From Pinus tabuliformis (taxonomy: Eukaryota; Streptophyta; Pinopsida; Pinales; Pinaceae): a stretch of DNA of 64,000 bases. Made by a program: the position numbers and the translations under genes. The stretch covers positions 730,148,300-730,212,299 of the forward strand of contig CM062812.1 of NCBI GenBank assembly GCA_031772625.1. Reading direction: 5' to 3'. Positions 46,733 through 58,940 of the stretch are shown piece after piece; within the stretch, counting starts at the first letter, position 1, and every line of letters starts with the position of its first letter. Below the pieces are notes generated by a model. That model was not told the DNA's origin. It worked only from the letters and a program-made list of their open reading frames with translations, and searched no databases.

Positions 46733-48283
46733 TGTTGGAAATAATACTGAGAGGGGGGGTGAATCAGTATTAGCGAGTCACTAATATTTCATTTCCATAT
46801 TCTGATTCATTTACGCTACTTCAGTTAATGAAACTTGCATGTGTATGCAACTGTATATAAAGAAACTAGTGTATACCCTGTAAACTGATAATTTAGTTAA
46901 TTCTTCATTTGTTGATCTTTAATCTGTGCATCATAACCATATAAACAATAACCAGGAGTAGTAAGAATAGAGCAGATAGTCACACACATGAACACAAGAT
47001 ATAAGGTGGAAACCCAATGTGGGTGAACCCACCTACTGCAATTGTCTCTATCTTTCTTTTCATAAGAAACTTCTTTTTACGATATTTTGTACTGGTGCAA
47101 TCTTATACCATTACGTAGGCTTCTACCTGTAGAAGGCTACAACCTTCTCTCATTCTCTAGCTTCTCCTGGAAGGGAGCTACAACCCCCTAGCTCTTGTAC
47201 TAGCTGATGTAGTAGTATGTAGGTGCTGACCTATAGAAGGCTACAACCTTCTCTTTTCTTACAGGGGCAACGTTTTATAAAGTTTCAAACTATATCCATC
47301 AATAACATCAATCAAACATCAAATATATCTGCATCAACCAATATCCTTTGCATGAACCAACTGAATCAAACAATCACTTATCTGAATGTTGTAACTAGAA
47401 CACAGTAACAGTAGCCAGAACCCAGAACACTATAACAACAATCAGAAGTAGCTAAAGCATATTTTTATGAGGTGTACACTACTCCAATGTGACGAATCTA
47501 TGTGCATACGCACTTGTAGCAAGGAAAAATTGAGTATACACACTTTTGAAATGTCGAACCAGTGTGTATACGTGCCTTTGATATAGTGAACCTACATACA
47601 GATCTATAAATGATGATTTTAACCTTTACAATTATTCAGACATCAATTATACCTAGATCATCATATTTACAGATTACGGCATGCACTAATTATTCAGATA
47701 AAAGATCAAAACCACACAAAGACACTACTCTTCAAGTCTTAAGATTTTGACCCATCAATAGAACTTATCCTTCATCAAGCGCTCAGGCTCATCCTTGATT
47801 CAGATCTAGCTGTGCACCATAACCGAATCACCCGTATTCTAGATCTTGCACTTCATTAGATATTCAATTCATGAGTGCCTTTGCCTAATGATATTCTCCT
47901 CCTTTTATAGTCATAGGCCTTACTCAATACCATGGTCCAAAACCACTTAGAACTAATACCTTGGACCAAATACCTGGGGTCAACACGTTGGACAAGATAC
48001 CTTGGACCAATACTATGGATCGCAATACCATGGACCAAATACCAAGGACCAAAACTAAGTTTTCCACCATGTACATGCCTTTCCTTTCGTGAAAGTGCGT
48101 GTGTACACCATACACGCCTTTTGGTTTGCGAACCCATGTGTACATGCTGCTTGCTCAATGGGAACTTGCGTATACCTCTCTTTCTTCATTCTGTGATCCT
48201 AAACTAAGATCTACCATTTGAGTGAGTTGCCATCAAGGATAACACTTGTGTCATAGCACCAAATATGAGTCATAATGCCAAAA
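46733..48283 (-). repeat. Copia-3 3' LTR
   Basis: 1551 bp against 1555 bp at 53986-55540. Shared marks: G run after 'aataatact', 'gtgaatcagtattag', 'gaaacccaatgtgggtga' and 'gagtcataatgcca'. Confidence 0.92.
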
Positions 48284-49077
48284 ATCTCCCCCTTTAGACT
48301 TGATGGCAACCACAAGTAACTCTCCCCTTTTGTCATCAAGGGCAAAGGGTTATGCTCCCCGTGAGTACATGCTAAATTCTATGATATGCTGAAGAATGTT
48401 GTCCATGCTCCCCTTGAATTTAAGCAAAGTATGCAAAAAGATTCTCTACAAGAAGAACATGACTCTATACATCATAAATGACCTTCCTATCACCAAAGGC
48501 TCATACATACATCCATCTCCAAACCAAGTGGGGATATACCAAGATTGACTCATCCACCCAACCAAGTCGGGATATACTAAATGTTTATACATGACAAATC
48601 AAGAACATTACATCATCCATCCCATGCATAGTGGGGAAACAAAGTAGGTCATTTCAAGACCTTGATAATAAAATATATACATGACATAGAGACAAAAAAA
48701 TCTAAAACAAGACTATGGTAGTTATTAGCAACTATCATTAGCAACGTCTATCAATCACCATCCAAACCAACAACCATGGTCTCCCTCTGCACCTATTCCA
48801 CCTGAATCAAAACAAATTGTGAATTTGTACCAAGATCTTCTAAGATAATGCCAACAATGTATTATTAGAAGTATGTGCTCCCCCTGAACCTGTGCCAGAT
48901 GATCACAGTCAGACCCATATCAAACTCTTGTCATCTTGATTATGGCCCACTGGTTTTCTTCAAACCAACACCTATGTGATTATATCCACAGAAATTGGTG
49001 TATGTACGTGGATACGCTTCATGAAACTCGCATACAACCACTTTTCTCTGAAACAGATAAGTTTCAACATCAAAATG
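48284..49077 (-). other. Copia-3 3' non-coding region with repeated polypurine runs
   Basis: The polypurine tract next to the LTR reads TCTAAAGGGGGAGA on the minus strand (48284-48298). Similar GGGGAG runs recur at about 48319, 48354, 48408 and 48880. Multiple polypurine tracts in this place are a published Sirevirus trait. No frame is supported. Confidence 0.6.
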
Positions 49078-49510
49078 ATGCATCAACTACTTCCAGCTTC
49101 TGTTTGAGATATCCAAATGTCTCTCTGGGCAGTGGTTTGGTGAATATATCAGCAACCTATTCTTTGGAGGGAACATACTCCAATTTGACATTTTGTTCAA
49201 GCACTTGTTCACAGAGAAAATGATATTTTATAGGTATGTGCTTGGTCTTGGAATGCATGATTGCATTCTTTGAAATATTGATTGCACTTGTATTATCACA
49301 TAGAATGGAGATGGGTGGAGTACATGTTATCTGAATGTCTTGCAATGTTTGCATCACCCAAAGGAGTTGTGTGCAGCAAGATGCAACAGCCACATATTCT
49401 GCTTCAGTTGTAGATAATGCAATTGAACTTTGTTTCTTTTTGAACCAAGATACTAATCTGGAACCCATATAGAATGCACCACCACTAGTGTTTTTTATAT
49501 CATCCACGCT
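49078..49510 (-). pseudogene. Copia-3 RNase H remnant
   Basis: Open at 49507-49157 with SWFKKKQSSIALSTTEAEY, then CDNTSAINISKNAIMHSKTK, typical of copia RNase H; after one in-frame TAG the frame continues VADIFTKPLPRETF to about 49078. It would degrade the RNA strand during reverse transcription. Same frame as RT and integrase. Confidence 0.88.
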
Positions 49511-50700
49511 TCCTGCCCAATCTGCATCCCTATATGCATGAAGTGTAAGATTTGTGTCCCTAGGATACCATAAACAAAAATTATGAGTTCCTTAAAGATA
49601 TTTGAACATCCTTTTGACTGCCTGAAGGTGTGATTCCTTTGGATTTTCTTGGAATCTTCCAACTATTCATATTGCATGCATGATGTCTGGTTGGGTACCT
49701 GTTAGATAAAGAAAAATTCAAATCATGGATTTGTAGGCTGGTTGATGTACTGCTGCTAATTCGTCATTTGAGCTGAGACTACATCCTGTTACCATAGGGG
49801 TACATACTGGTTTAGATTCTTCCATGCCATATTTTTTCAAGGTCTGATTGAGCTACTTAGTTTGTGATAGAAAGATACCATGTTTATTTTGTTGAACTTG
49901 TAAACCAAGAAAATATGTGAGCTCGCCAAGCAGGGACATTTAAAATTCTTTCTGCATTACCAAAGCAATTTTTTGACTCATGGCTTTTTCATTACTACCA
50001 AAAATGATATCATCAACATACACAAAAAGTATTAGCAATTTATCATTGTCAATCTTTGTATATAAATTGCTATTAGCTGATCCTTTTGAAAACCCTTGTT
50101 GATGGAGATATTTGTCGAGATGATAATACCAGGCTCTTGGAGCTTGTTTTAGACCATAGAGAGATTTTCTGAGTTTGCATACAAGTTTTGGATCATTTCC
50201 AAGGACAAATCCATCTGGTTGCTCAATATATACTTCTTCTTCTAATTCTCCATTAAGAAAGGAAAATTTTACATCCATTTGGTATACTTTGAAGTTCTGA
50301 AAGCTAGAAAGAGCAAGGAACATTCTTATGGCTTCAAGTATAGCAACAGATGCAAAAGTTTCTTCAAAATCTATACCTCCTTGTTGAGCATAGCCTTTAC
50401 AAAAAAGTCTAGCTTTTTTTCTAATAACTTCTCCATTTTCATTCAGCTTGTTTTTGAATATCCATTTGGTTCCAATGATATTCTTATCATGAGGTCTAGG
50501 AACTAATTCCCAAGTATTATTCTTTTCAATTTGCTCAAGCTCTTCATTCATGGCCTTGACCCAACATTCATCATTACATGCTTCATGTACATTTTGAGGT
50601 TCGATGGTGGAAAGCAATGCTAGATAGCTTGAAGCTTCTATAATAGTTCTTCTTGTCCGCACCCTTGCCTCTTTCTGTCCCAAAATTTGAGTCTCTGGAT
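49511..50700 (-). pseudogene. Copia-3 reverse transcriptase remnant
   Basis: The best-kept part is 50683-49940 (247 codons): start of the RT domain with [33 protein letters not shown], and the catalytic block [11 protein letters not shown] (about 50030-49999), complete. The C-terminal part (49939-49511) is worn and has several stops. It copies element RNA into DNA. In frame with integrase upstream. Confidence 0.88.
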
Positions 50701-51751
50701 GATTTCTCTAAACATACCTGGATGGAGTATTTTCTTCTACCATTATCTATTCTTCTAGTGCTTCATTGGTTTCTTCTTTAGAATTAGTCTGATTTGATGT
50801 GGAAGGATAATCCACATCTCCTTCATAATTTCTGGTTTTTACCTACTTTGGATTTTGGCCTGCTTCATCAACCACAACATCAATACTTTCAAAAATTTTC
50901 CCTAGTCTTTTATTATAACACTTATATCCTTTACTTCGGGAAGGGAAACCAAGGAGAATGCCTTCATCTGCTCTAGGTTCAAATTTGCCAAGTTTTTAAT
51001 CAGTCCTTTTGATGTAACATTTGCTTCCAAAAAATTTGAAGTATCTTACAGTAGGAGCCTTACCATACCAAATTTCATGTGGAGTTTGAGTGTTGTTTAC
51101 CCAAACGTTTGTTTTGTTGAGAATAATGATGGTAGCAAATGCAGCTTCACCCCAAAAGGTTGCAGGAGTTCCAGACTCATCTAGCATGGCACGAGCCATT
51201 TGCTGAACACTTTTGTTCATCCTTTCTACCACTCCATTTTTCCGAGGATGCCTTGCAGTAGAGAATTCCATTTTTATTCCATGTTCTTCACAAAAGTCGA
51301 AGAATTCATCTAAGGTAAATTCCCCTCCTCGATCAGACCTGAGACATTTCATTTTGAGATCTGATTCATTTTTAATCAATGCTTTGAAGGCTTTGATCTT
51401 TTCAAATGTTTCATATTTATGCTTTAGAAGTCCTATCCAAAACATTCTAGAAAAGTCATTAATGAACCATATAAAGTATTCTTCTCCACGAGGTGACTTT
51501 TTCCTTGATGGACCACATAAATCAGTATGAACAAGTTCAAGAGGCTTACTAGCTGATCCTTCCTTCTCAGGGAAATGAGCTCTAGTTTGCTTACCAAATT
51601 GATATGATTTTCATATTCTATTTTTTGGAATGCTAATATCAGGAAGATCACGAACAACCTAGTATCTGCATGCTTTTCTTATTTGAGAGAAGCTTAGATG
51701 CCCCAATCTTCTGTGCCATAGCTAGCGTTCATCATTTTTTCTTAGGTAGCA
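50701..51751 (-). pseudogene. Copia-3 integrase remnant
   Basis: Zinc-binding start LWHRRLGHLSFSQIRKA (51724-51670), then the core with DLCGPSRKKSPRGEEYF, CLRSDRGGEFT (second catalytic Asp, about 51340) and RKNGVVERMN (catalytic Glu, about 51225), and the C-terminal SKCYIKRTD. Open 51445-50996. Stops between the zinc domain and core break it. It would insert element DNA into the host genome. Confidence 0.87.
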
Positions 51752-52110
51752 CTATTTTTGTCCTCCCTTGATTATATATAGGTTATTTGGAGTTCTTATT
51801 CCTTTGATAACTGTTTCTCCTATATCAAGTTCACAAACAACACATCCATTTGATCGAAATACCACTTCATTTCCTTGACCGCACATTTGACTAACACTCA
51901 ATAGATTATGCTTTAGACCATCAACATACATAGCATTTCCAGCTTTAACATTTTCTTTTAAGAGAACAGAACCTTCACCTTTCATGACAGCAACAGTGTC
52001 ATTTCCAAATGAGACCTTCCTTTCCTTTTCTAAGGCATTATATGACTGAAAATTTTCTTTATCACCTGTCATGTGTTTCGAGCATCCACTGTCGATGTAC
52101 CACTAATTTT
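51752..52110 (-). pseudogene. Copia-3 protease and pre-integrase domain
   Basis: Protease active site WYIDSGCSKHMTGD at about 52103-52062, preceded by an in-frame TAG, then the gag-pre-integrase domain (MYVDGLKHNLLSVSQMCGQG and GIRTPNNLYII) ending at a stop at 51752. Confidence 0.87.
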
Positions 52111-52879
52111 CTTGTCCTTCTGCATATAAAGATATACCACATATTTATGGTTGTGGTTCTTTCTTTCTCCAAGTTTTGGGACCCAATGAAGTTTTCTCCT
52201 TCTAAGATGTTTGCCGAAATTTACTCCTGCATTCAGAATCTTCTTGACCGAAGTTGTTACAGATAGAGCATTCTATTTCATTTTCAAGAAGTGAAAAGTT
52301 ATTGTAAGTCCTTTTCATGATCCTTGTCACATTCTTTTCATTCCGTGCTTCCCTAGTCATGATGGTCTTGTAAGAAACACATTGAGCAGCTTTGTGTCCA
52401 AAGTTATGACATGAAAAACATTGGCTATTAAATAGATTCCTGTGATTATTGAACCTACTGGCCTGGTGATAGTAGTTTCCGTTGACATTCATTCTTGAAG
52501 CAAACTGAGTATGATTTACCTGAGGTTGGTTGTAGCTTCTATTTATCCTTGAAGTAGATTGACCTCGATTTACTTGGTGATCTGCTTTATGCATTTGTTG
52601 ACGATTGTCGGACTGTTCACTGCTCTTTACTCTATCATGATAGCTTTTAGTGGAGGTGGACGGTTTTTGTGCTTCTTCAGTATATCCCAGACCTGTCTTT
52701 ATCAGAGGAGAACGCTACACCTTGATAATTTCATTTAGGGTCTCTGATCCTTTAGCAAATCTAAGATTAAGAGATTTTGTTTTCTCAATATCCTTTCTTA
52801 GACCCACAATTTCACATTCTAATTTTTCATTGTGTTTTTCCCTTTCAACAAGTTGTAATGTTAGAGTATCTATAATCAT
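52111..52879 (-). pseudogene. Copia-3 Gag C-terminal extension with two zinc knuckles
   Basis: In the pol frame from a Met at 52879: a coiled coil (LVEREKHNEKLECEIVGLRK), an Arg/Asn/Gln-rich stretch, then knuckles CFSCHNFGHKAAQC (52379-52420) and CSICNNFGQEDSEC (52229-52270; the His is Gln). Its start codon overlaps the stop of the upstream gag frame as ATGA (52879-52876). Continuity of the coiled coil suggests one original protein split by a one-base shift, but a true stop-start junction cannot be excluded. Confidence 0.75.
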
Positions 52880-53925
52880 ATTCTTTTCTTATAAGCAAAT
52901 TTTTTAAGCTTAGATATTTCTTCATAAAGACCATCTTCATCTAATGCATCCAAGAAATCTTCATCTTCAAAAGCCACCAAAAGTCTATAATCATTACTAT
53001 TTTCATCTTCATCACTATTTGATAAAGCATCACTATCTTCATGTGTATAGTAGCTCTTTTTACTTAGACTTTGTTTTCTATTCCATTTTTCTGATTCCTT
53101 ACTTTTATCAAGATTATCCTTGTGAGGACATTTGGTAGCATAATGACCAAATATTCCATAAGAAAAACATTTGAAAGGTAGTTTACCTCTGAATCTTCCA
53201 AAACCCCGTTGAAGGTTGTTGAAAAAGTTTGCTTCTTCCTCTCTTTCTAAAATATGTCTTGATTCATTAAGTTCCTCTCTTCCTGAAGCTTTGAATGTAG
53301 TTTCTCTCATATCTAATGGGCCTCCTTTTATCATTTCAAAAGCAAATAAGATTCTATGCAGTCGTGTCATAGTAAGACTCTGAAGATCCTGCTTTTCTTC
53401 TATAGCAGAAACTTTTGATTCAAACTTAGTAGACAAGGATCTTAAAACCTTTTCAACTAAAGTAACTTCTTTTATCTCTTCACCCAAGTTTTTCATGCGA
53501 TTAACTATCTCATCTATACGTAGGAAGTAATTAGCTATACTTTCATCATTGTCCATTTTGAGGGTTTCATATTGAATTCTGAGAGATTGTAGTTTTGCAC
53601 GTTTTACCTGATTGTCTCCTTCATAGTTTAGAATGATATTGTCACAAATTTCTTTGGCTATTTTGAGCTACATAACCTTGACAAATTCTGATTATCACAG
53701 ACTCCCCAATAATGTATTGACAGCCTTGGCATTGGTTTCATATTGCTTCTTTCCTGCTGTATCTGTAGGTATTGCTGATGGAAATGTATATCCTCCTTCC
53801 ACGATTTCCCAAACATCTATTCCAAGAGATTGAAGATATGTCGTGGTTCTTACCTTCCAATAAATGAAGTTTCTCCCATCAAAGATTAGTGGTCTAATGG
53901 ATGCCTCTCTTTCGTAGTTACTCAT
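52876..53925 (-). pseudogene. Copia-3 gag remnant
   Basis: Starts with Met at 53925 and the copia gag N-terminus (LIFDGRNFIYWKVRTTTYLQ), then after stops (53694-53557) the gag domain MDNDESIANYFLRIDEIVNR and LVEKVLRSL, an acidic stretch, and a first zinc knuckle CFSYGIFGHYATKC (53128-53169), whose second Cys is Tyr. Ends with an acidic EDEDFLDALDEDGLYEE region at 52876. Gag builds the particle and binds RNA. Confidence 0.85.
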
Positions 53926-53968
53926 GATGTGAGATCTTCCTTCAAGTGATCAAGCTTCTTCTGAAGGA

Positions 53969-53983
53969 CCTACTCTGATACCA
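53969..53983 (-). other. Copia-3 primer-binding site
   Basis: Minus strand TGGTATCAGAGTAGG, complement of initiator-Met tRNA, two bases inside the 5' LTR. Confidence 0.9.
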
Positions 53984-53985
53984 AT

Positions 53986-55540
53986 TGTTGGAAATAATAC
54001 TAAGGGGGGGGGGTGAATCAGTATTAGCAAGTCAATAATATTTCATTTCCATATTACGATTCATATACGCTACTTCAGTTAATGAAACTTGCATGTGTAT
54101 GCAATTGTATATAAAGAAACTAGTGTATACCCTGTAAACTAATAATTTAGTTAATTCTTCATTTGTTGATCTTTAATATGTGCATCAGAACCATATAAAA
54201 AGTAACCAAGAGAAGTAAAAGCAAAACATATAGTCACACACATGAACACAAGATATAAGGTGGAAACCCAATGTGGGTGAAAACCACTTGCTGCAATCGT
54301 CTCTATCTTTCTCTTAATAAGAAGCTTCTTTTTACAATATTTTGTACTGGTGCAGCCTTATACCAGTACGCAAGCTTCTACCTACAGAAGGCTACAACCT
54401 TCTCTCATTCTCCAACTTCTCCTAGAAGGGAGCTATAACCCCCTAGCTCTTGTACTAGCTAATGTACTAGTACGTAGGTGCTGACCTACAGAAGGCTACA
54501 ACCTTCTCTTTTCTTCCAGGGACCACATTTCATAAATTTTCAAAATGGATCCATCAATAACATCAATCAAACGTCAAATATATCTGCATCAACCAATCAC
54601 CTTTGCACCATCCAAAACTGAATCATACAATCACTTCTCTGAATGCTGTAACAAGAACATAGTAACAGTAGCAAGAACCCAGAACACTGTAACAGCAATC
54701 AGAAGTAGCTAAAACATATTTTTATGAGGTGTACGCTACTTCAATGTGATGAACCTGCATGCATATGCACTTGTATTAAGGAAAACATCTCTATATGCAG
54801 TTTTTAAATGTTGAACCAGTGTGTATATGCGGCTTTGCTATAATGAACCTGCGTACAGATCTTTAAATGATTATTTTAACCTTTACAATTACACAGACAT
54901 TAGTTATACCTAGATCATCATATTTATAGATTACGACATGTGCAAATTATTCAGATGAAAGATCAAAACCACACAAAGATACTTGTCTTCAAGCCTTAAG
55001 ATCTTGACCCATCAATAGAACTTATCCTTTATCATGCGCTCAGGTTCATCCTTGATTCAGATCCAGCTGTGCACCATAACCCAATCACCCGTATTCTAGA
55101 TCTTGATCTTCATTAGATATTCAATTCATGAGTTCCTTTGCCTAATGATCTTCTCCTCCTTTTATAGTCTTCGACCTTACTCAATACCATTGTCCAAAAC
55201 AACTTAGAACCAATACCTTGGACCAAATAGCTGGGGTAAACACGTCAGACAAGATACCTTCGACCAATACCATAGATCACAATACCATTGACCAAATACC
55301 AAGGACCAAAACCAATTTTTCCAACATGTATGCGCCTTTCCTTTTGTGAAAGTGCGTGTGTATGCCATACATGCCTTTTGGTCTGCGAACCCACATGTAC
55401 ACGTGACTTGGTCAATGGGAACCTGCGTATACCTCTCTTTCTTCATTCTATGAGCCTGAACTAAGATCTGTCATCTGAGTGAGCTGTCATCAAGGACAAC
55501 ATCTGTGTCATAGTGCCAAATCTGAGTCATAATGCCAACA
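53986..55540 (-). repeat. Copia-3 5' LTR
   Basis: 1555 bp, tgttgg to ccaaca, the copy of 46733-48283. The G run near its left end (54003-54013) is longer than in the 3' LTR. Confidence 0.92.
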
Positions 55541-56490
55541 CCCTTGAAGGGAACTAAGCATGGAAAAATACTCACACAACCTTCATCTACCCTCAACTAC
55601 ATGTCCATACCATCAAACCACTTATTACACCCTCAGAATTCTCGCATCTAATATTATAGAAAAACATGGAAACCTTGTAGCATCCTGTAGCAATCATGTA
55701 GAAATTATGTAACATCTTGTATAACCATGTAAACTTTGCCAATATTGCTCCTAAATATTTAATTTTTCCTCCTATCCCTTAACAATATTCCATATTCTCT
55801 TAAACCATGATTGAGGGAGACCAGATACCACCTAGGACATTCCTTTTTCCCACTCTAACACATTTATTCAATTAGGGTTAGTGGATATATTTATGAATTT
55901 GGCAATCTAATGATGAGTTTCTTGATTATCTTATGAGATGTCAAATGAATTTTTTTACTAAGACTACTCACTTTCAAACACAATTATTAAAGGTTGATTA
56001 CATTTTTTCCCCTCATGCAAAGTATATTAGGATTACTTGCTTTGGTTTATGCTTCTTAATCTACGCTTTCAAGTTCAAGCATTGTTATTCTGTTGCATAA
56101 ACTAGGTTTCCTTTATATGAAACATTTACATTATAAGAATATATTGATGTTTAAATTTATGAAAATAGTGTAGCCTTTAAATTCCTTCAAATAGTGTTAG
56201 AATTTACTTTTAAGAAAGTAGCATTCCCATTCTTTTGCAAATAGAGTAATATTTCCATTTCTACAAATAGAATAGAACTTTCCTTTCATGCAATTTCTTT
56301 CCTTATCAATTGATAGAGTTCTCTTTGTGTGCCTTGGTCTAGTCCACTGCTTAAAATTGAAATCAATATAGCTTAACCTAATATGAGTATATCACTGTTA
56401 CCACTTAAGTTTGTGCAAACCGTCATTTGATAATTAAAACTAGAAGCCTCAGCAGTTGTAACACTCTTGTTGTAATACCGAGGCTCATCA
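55541..56490 (+). other. Background and probable end of Gypsy-5 5' LTR
   Basis: About 0.95 kb with no coding signal. Its right end 'ggctcatca' (to 56490) stands directly before the Gypsy-5 primer-binding site, so at least the right part should be that element's 5' LTR. The LTR start cannot be set because the 3' LTR is not in the window; Copia-3 may have inserted into this LTR. Confidence 0.45.
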
Positions 56491-56495
56491 CTTTT

Positions 56496-56513
56496 TGGTT
56501 CTATTGTTGGGGA
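56496..56513 (+). other. Gypsy-5 primer-binding site, decayed Asp-tRNA type
   Basis: TGGTTCTATTGTTGGGGA. Tat/Athila elements usually have TGGCGCCGTTGCCGGGGA here; six bases differ, five of them C-to-T or G-to-A. Confidence 0.65.
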
Positions 56514-56641
56514 GATGTCGAAGTAGGTGTTGTTTTTCCTTATTAGTTGCTATTATATTTCATATTTCTATTTCTTTGTATCAACATTGTTTGATTTTGA
56601 AAAATATTCAAGAAAAAAAAAAAAAAAGTACAAATCCTTTC

Positions 56642-57590
56642 ATGCCTCGTAGGATTAGGGATAATCAAGGGAAATTCCTACCAAAAAACCCCACCCCTTC
56701 TAGCAGTCAACCATCACCTTTCTTTAGTGATTGTCAAAATCCTTCCCTCACCATATAAGAATTGGAGAATCCCTTAAGTGAGCAACTACAAATGTTTGAA
56801 GAACCCATAGGGGAGGAACAACCTATATTGCCTACCCAAGGAAAGCGTGAAAATGGGCAGACCAAGCTCTTTCCTATATCGAAAACTAATGGGGAGACTA
56901 GGATGAAAGATATAAAACCCCACTTCTCTCCCACAATTGCATGGCCTATCCTCCAAGGACCTTGATACATTCCTGTTCAATTTTTTTGTCATTTGTAGGA
57001 TGTATGATTATACTTCTGATGAATAGAAGTTGAAGTTTTTTCCTTCCACCCTCAAGGATGCAGCCTTGTGCTAGTTAATCATATTGCGTGAATGCAACAT
57101 TACTACCTAGGCACAAATCTAGCAAGGCTTTAATAAGAAATATAGGGATTATTTTAGGTCGAGGGAGACAAAGCAGGGGAACGTTAGGATAGCCCTAGGG
57201 CCAGAAGAGTCCCTAGAAGAATATGAAGAAAGTTTCCAACTCAAGTATAAAAGGACTAGTTGTACCCTTGAACCCGAGTCAGTGAATCTTATACTCCTTC
57301 GAGGGATTAGGTAATATGTAACAGAGGCATTTTATATGATTTATACTTGAAATATTTACATGCTAACTTATGAAGACATTGAGACCGTATTCAAGAATCA
57401 TTCTAGGGATGCAAGGAAGAGGAGTAGGTCCATTCAAGCCCTAATCAACTCTTTTCCATCCATCTCAACCATCAAACATGAGATAGGGAGTATGCTAAAA
57501 TATTTTAAGAGTGAAATGCTGGACACTTTTTCCTTAAAAATGGATATTATTTAGATTAAGAGGCAGAAAGAGGAGGCATGAAGGGAATTA
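56642..57590 (+). pseudogene. Gypsy-5 gag remnant
   Basis: Starts MPRRIRDNQGKFLP at 56642. After a stop the same frame continues to 56965. The capsid-like part shows YFRSRETKQGNVRIALGPEE and SLEEYEESFQLKYKR (about 57150-57260), then LTYEDIETVFKNHSRDARK (from 57363). Frames change and stops are frequent. Confidence 0.75.
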
Positions 57591-58499
57591 GCTATATTTT
57601 CCCCTAGATGCACCAAGGGGAACTCGATAAAAGAGTATACATAGAATTCCATAGAGGTCTACTCAGCTTGTGGAGAGAACTATGCAACATAAAAATGACC
57701 CTCTCTTTTAAGCTTGAAGGATATATACCAAGGCGCAAAGAATCACTTGGAGAAAATTCGTTTCAATAATCAAAGGAGGCCATAAGGACCTCGACCATAC
57801 TATCAAGGCATGGACGGTGAACATTTTCCTTCTTTCAATCCAAACTAGAATGCAACCTTCTAGCCTTGGTATCCTCTAGCTCACTCACCTTGTTACATGC
57901 CTTCTCCTTGCCCCTCTATTCCTCAGTGTACTCCTTTGCCTATTAATCCACCCTTCCATCCATACTAGCCTCAAACTCCTTAATGGGGAAACCATGCACA
58001 ACGATGGAGGGCATAGGAAACCCAAAATCCTACCTTATTTCTTCCTCATCCATATCAACCACAACTACCCCACACTAACCCACCTAAGCAACCTTAGATG
58101 CCTTCCAAACCAAATTTGAAGCCAAACAACAAGCAATTGAAACAAGTTTATAGTGGGGAAACATCCTATGTTGCTTATGTTGTGGAGATATAGGAGATCA
58201 ACCTTAGGTTTGGGAAGGTACTTCTAGATTCTCACCCACATTATCCACTTGAATATCTTGAGGAAGAGATGGAAGATAGTACCCCTCAAGTTAGTATGCC
58301 TCCCTACCCATAATGGTTCATCCAACCATGAATAAACCTCAACAACACACCCTAAAAGAGATTGAAATTCTGGGAGATTCGAAAAATTTGTGTGTTAAGA
58401 TACCCCTTCTCCAGGCCATCAATGACATCCCCATTTAAAACAAGTTGATCAGGAAAGAATGTTTCAAGATGCCTAGAAGGAGAAAAAGAGATGCCCCCA

Positions 58500-58940
58500 C
58501 TATCAATGGTGTTGGGAATCTATCTGATCTAATGCTTGGGAGGGTTATCTCCCCAAAGAACTTATATATTTAGAGCCCATTAGTGGATGTGGACATTAAT
58601 AATATTATAGTGACCAACATGTTGATGGATCTTGGGGTTGCGATCATTTAAATGACCAAGGAGATTATCTTGAAGCTCAACATCTAAGGAGCATTCAAAA
58701 ATACCACTATAGTGTTGCATATTGTAAATATATCTACAGTAGCCCTCGAGGGAGTTATTGAGGATTTGATGATCTCCATCAAATCTTGGAAATATCCCAG
58801 AAATTTCTTTATCCTACAACCCACAACCAAGTTTAATGAGTACCCTATCATTCTATGGAGGCCTTCGTAAACAATTTTTGATGCGTACATTAGTTGTAGG
58901 GATGGAAACATGACCTTTAAAAATGGGCATCTCACAAAGC
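58500..58940 (+). pseudogene. Gypsy-5 protease remnant
   Basis: Contains VTNMLMDLGVAII (about 58610-58650), where the protease DSG or DTG motif reads DLG, followed by MTKEIILKLN and the later NFFILQPTTKFNEYPIILWRP (about 58800-58865). It matches the order expected of this branch but the active site is lost. Confidence 0.65.

Larger units (their letters stand above)
46733..55540 (-). mobile_element. Copia-3, full-length Sirevirus/Tork-like copia element, inactive
   Basis: An 8.8 kb minus-strand copia element: 3' LTR 46733-48283, non-coding 3' region with repeated polypurine-like runs, RNase H, RT, integrase, protease and gag, primer-binding site 53969-53983, 5' LTR 53986-55540. LTR ends are tgttgg/ccaaca (the inner end of the 3' LTR reads ccaaaa). 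Flanks are tactt (46728-46732) and ccctt (55541-55545), so the target duplication is not perfect. LTR divergence is several percent by eye. Lineage is inferred from the YVDDIIFGS motif and the 3' region. Confidence 0.92.
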
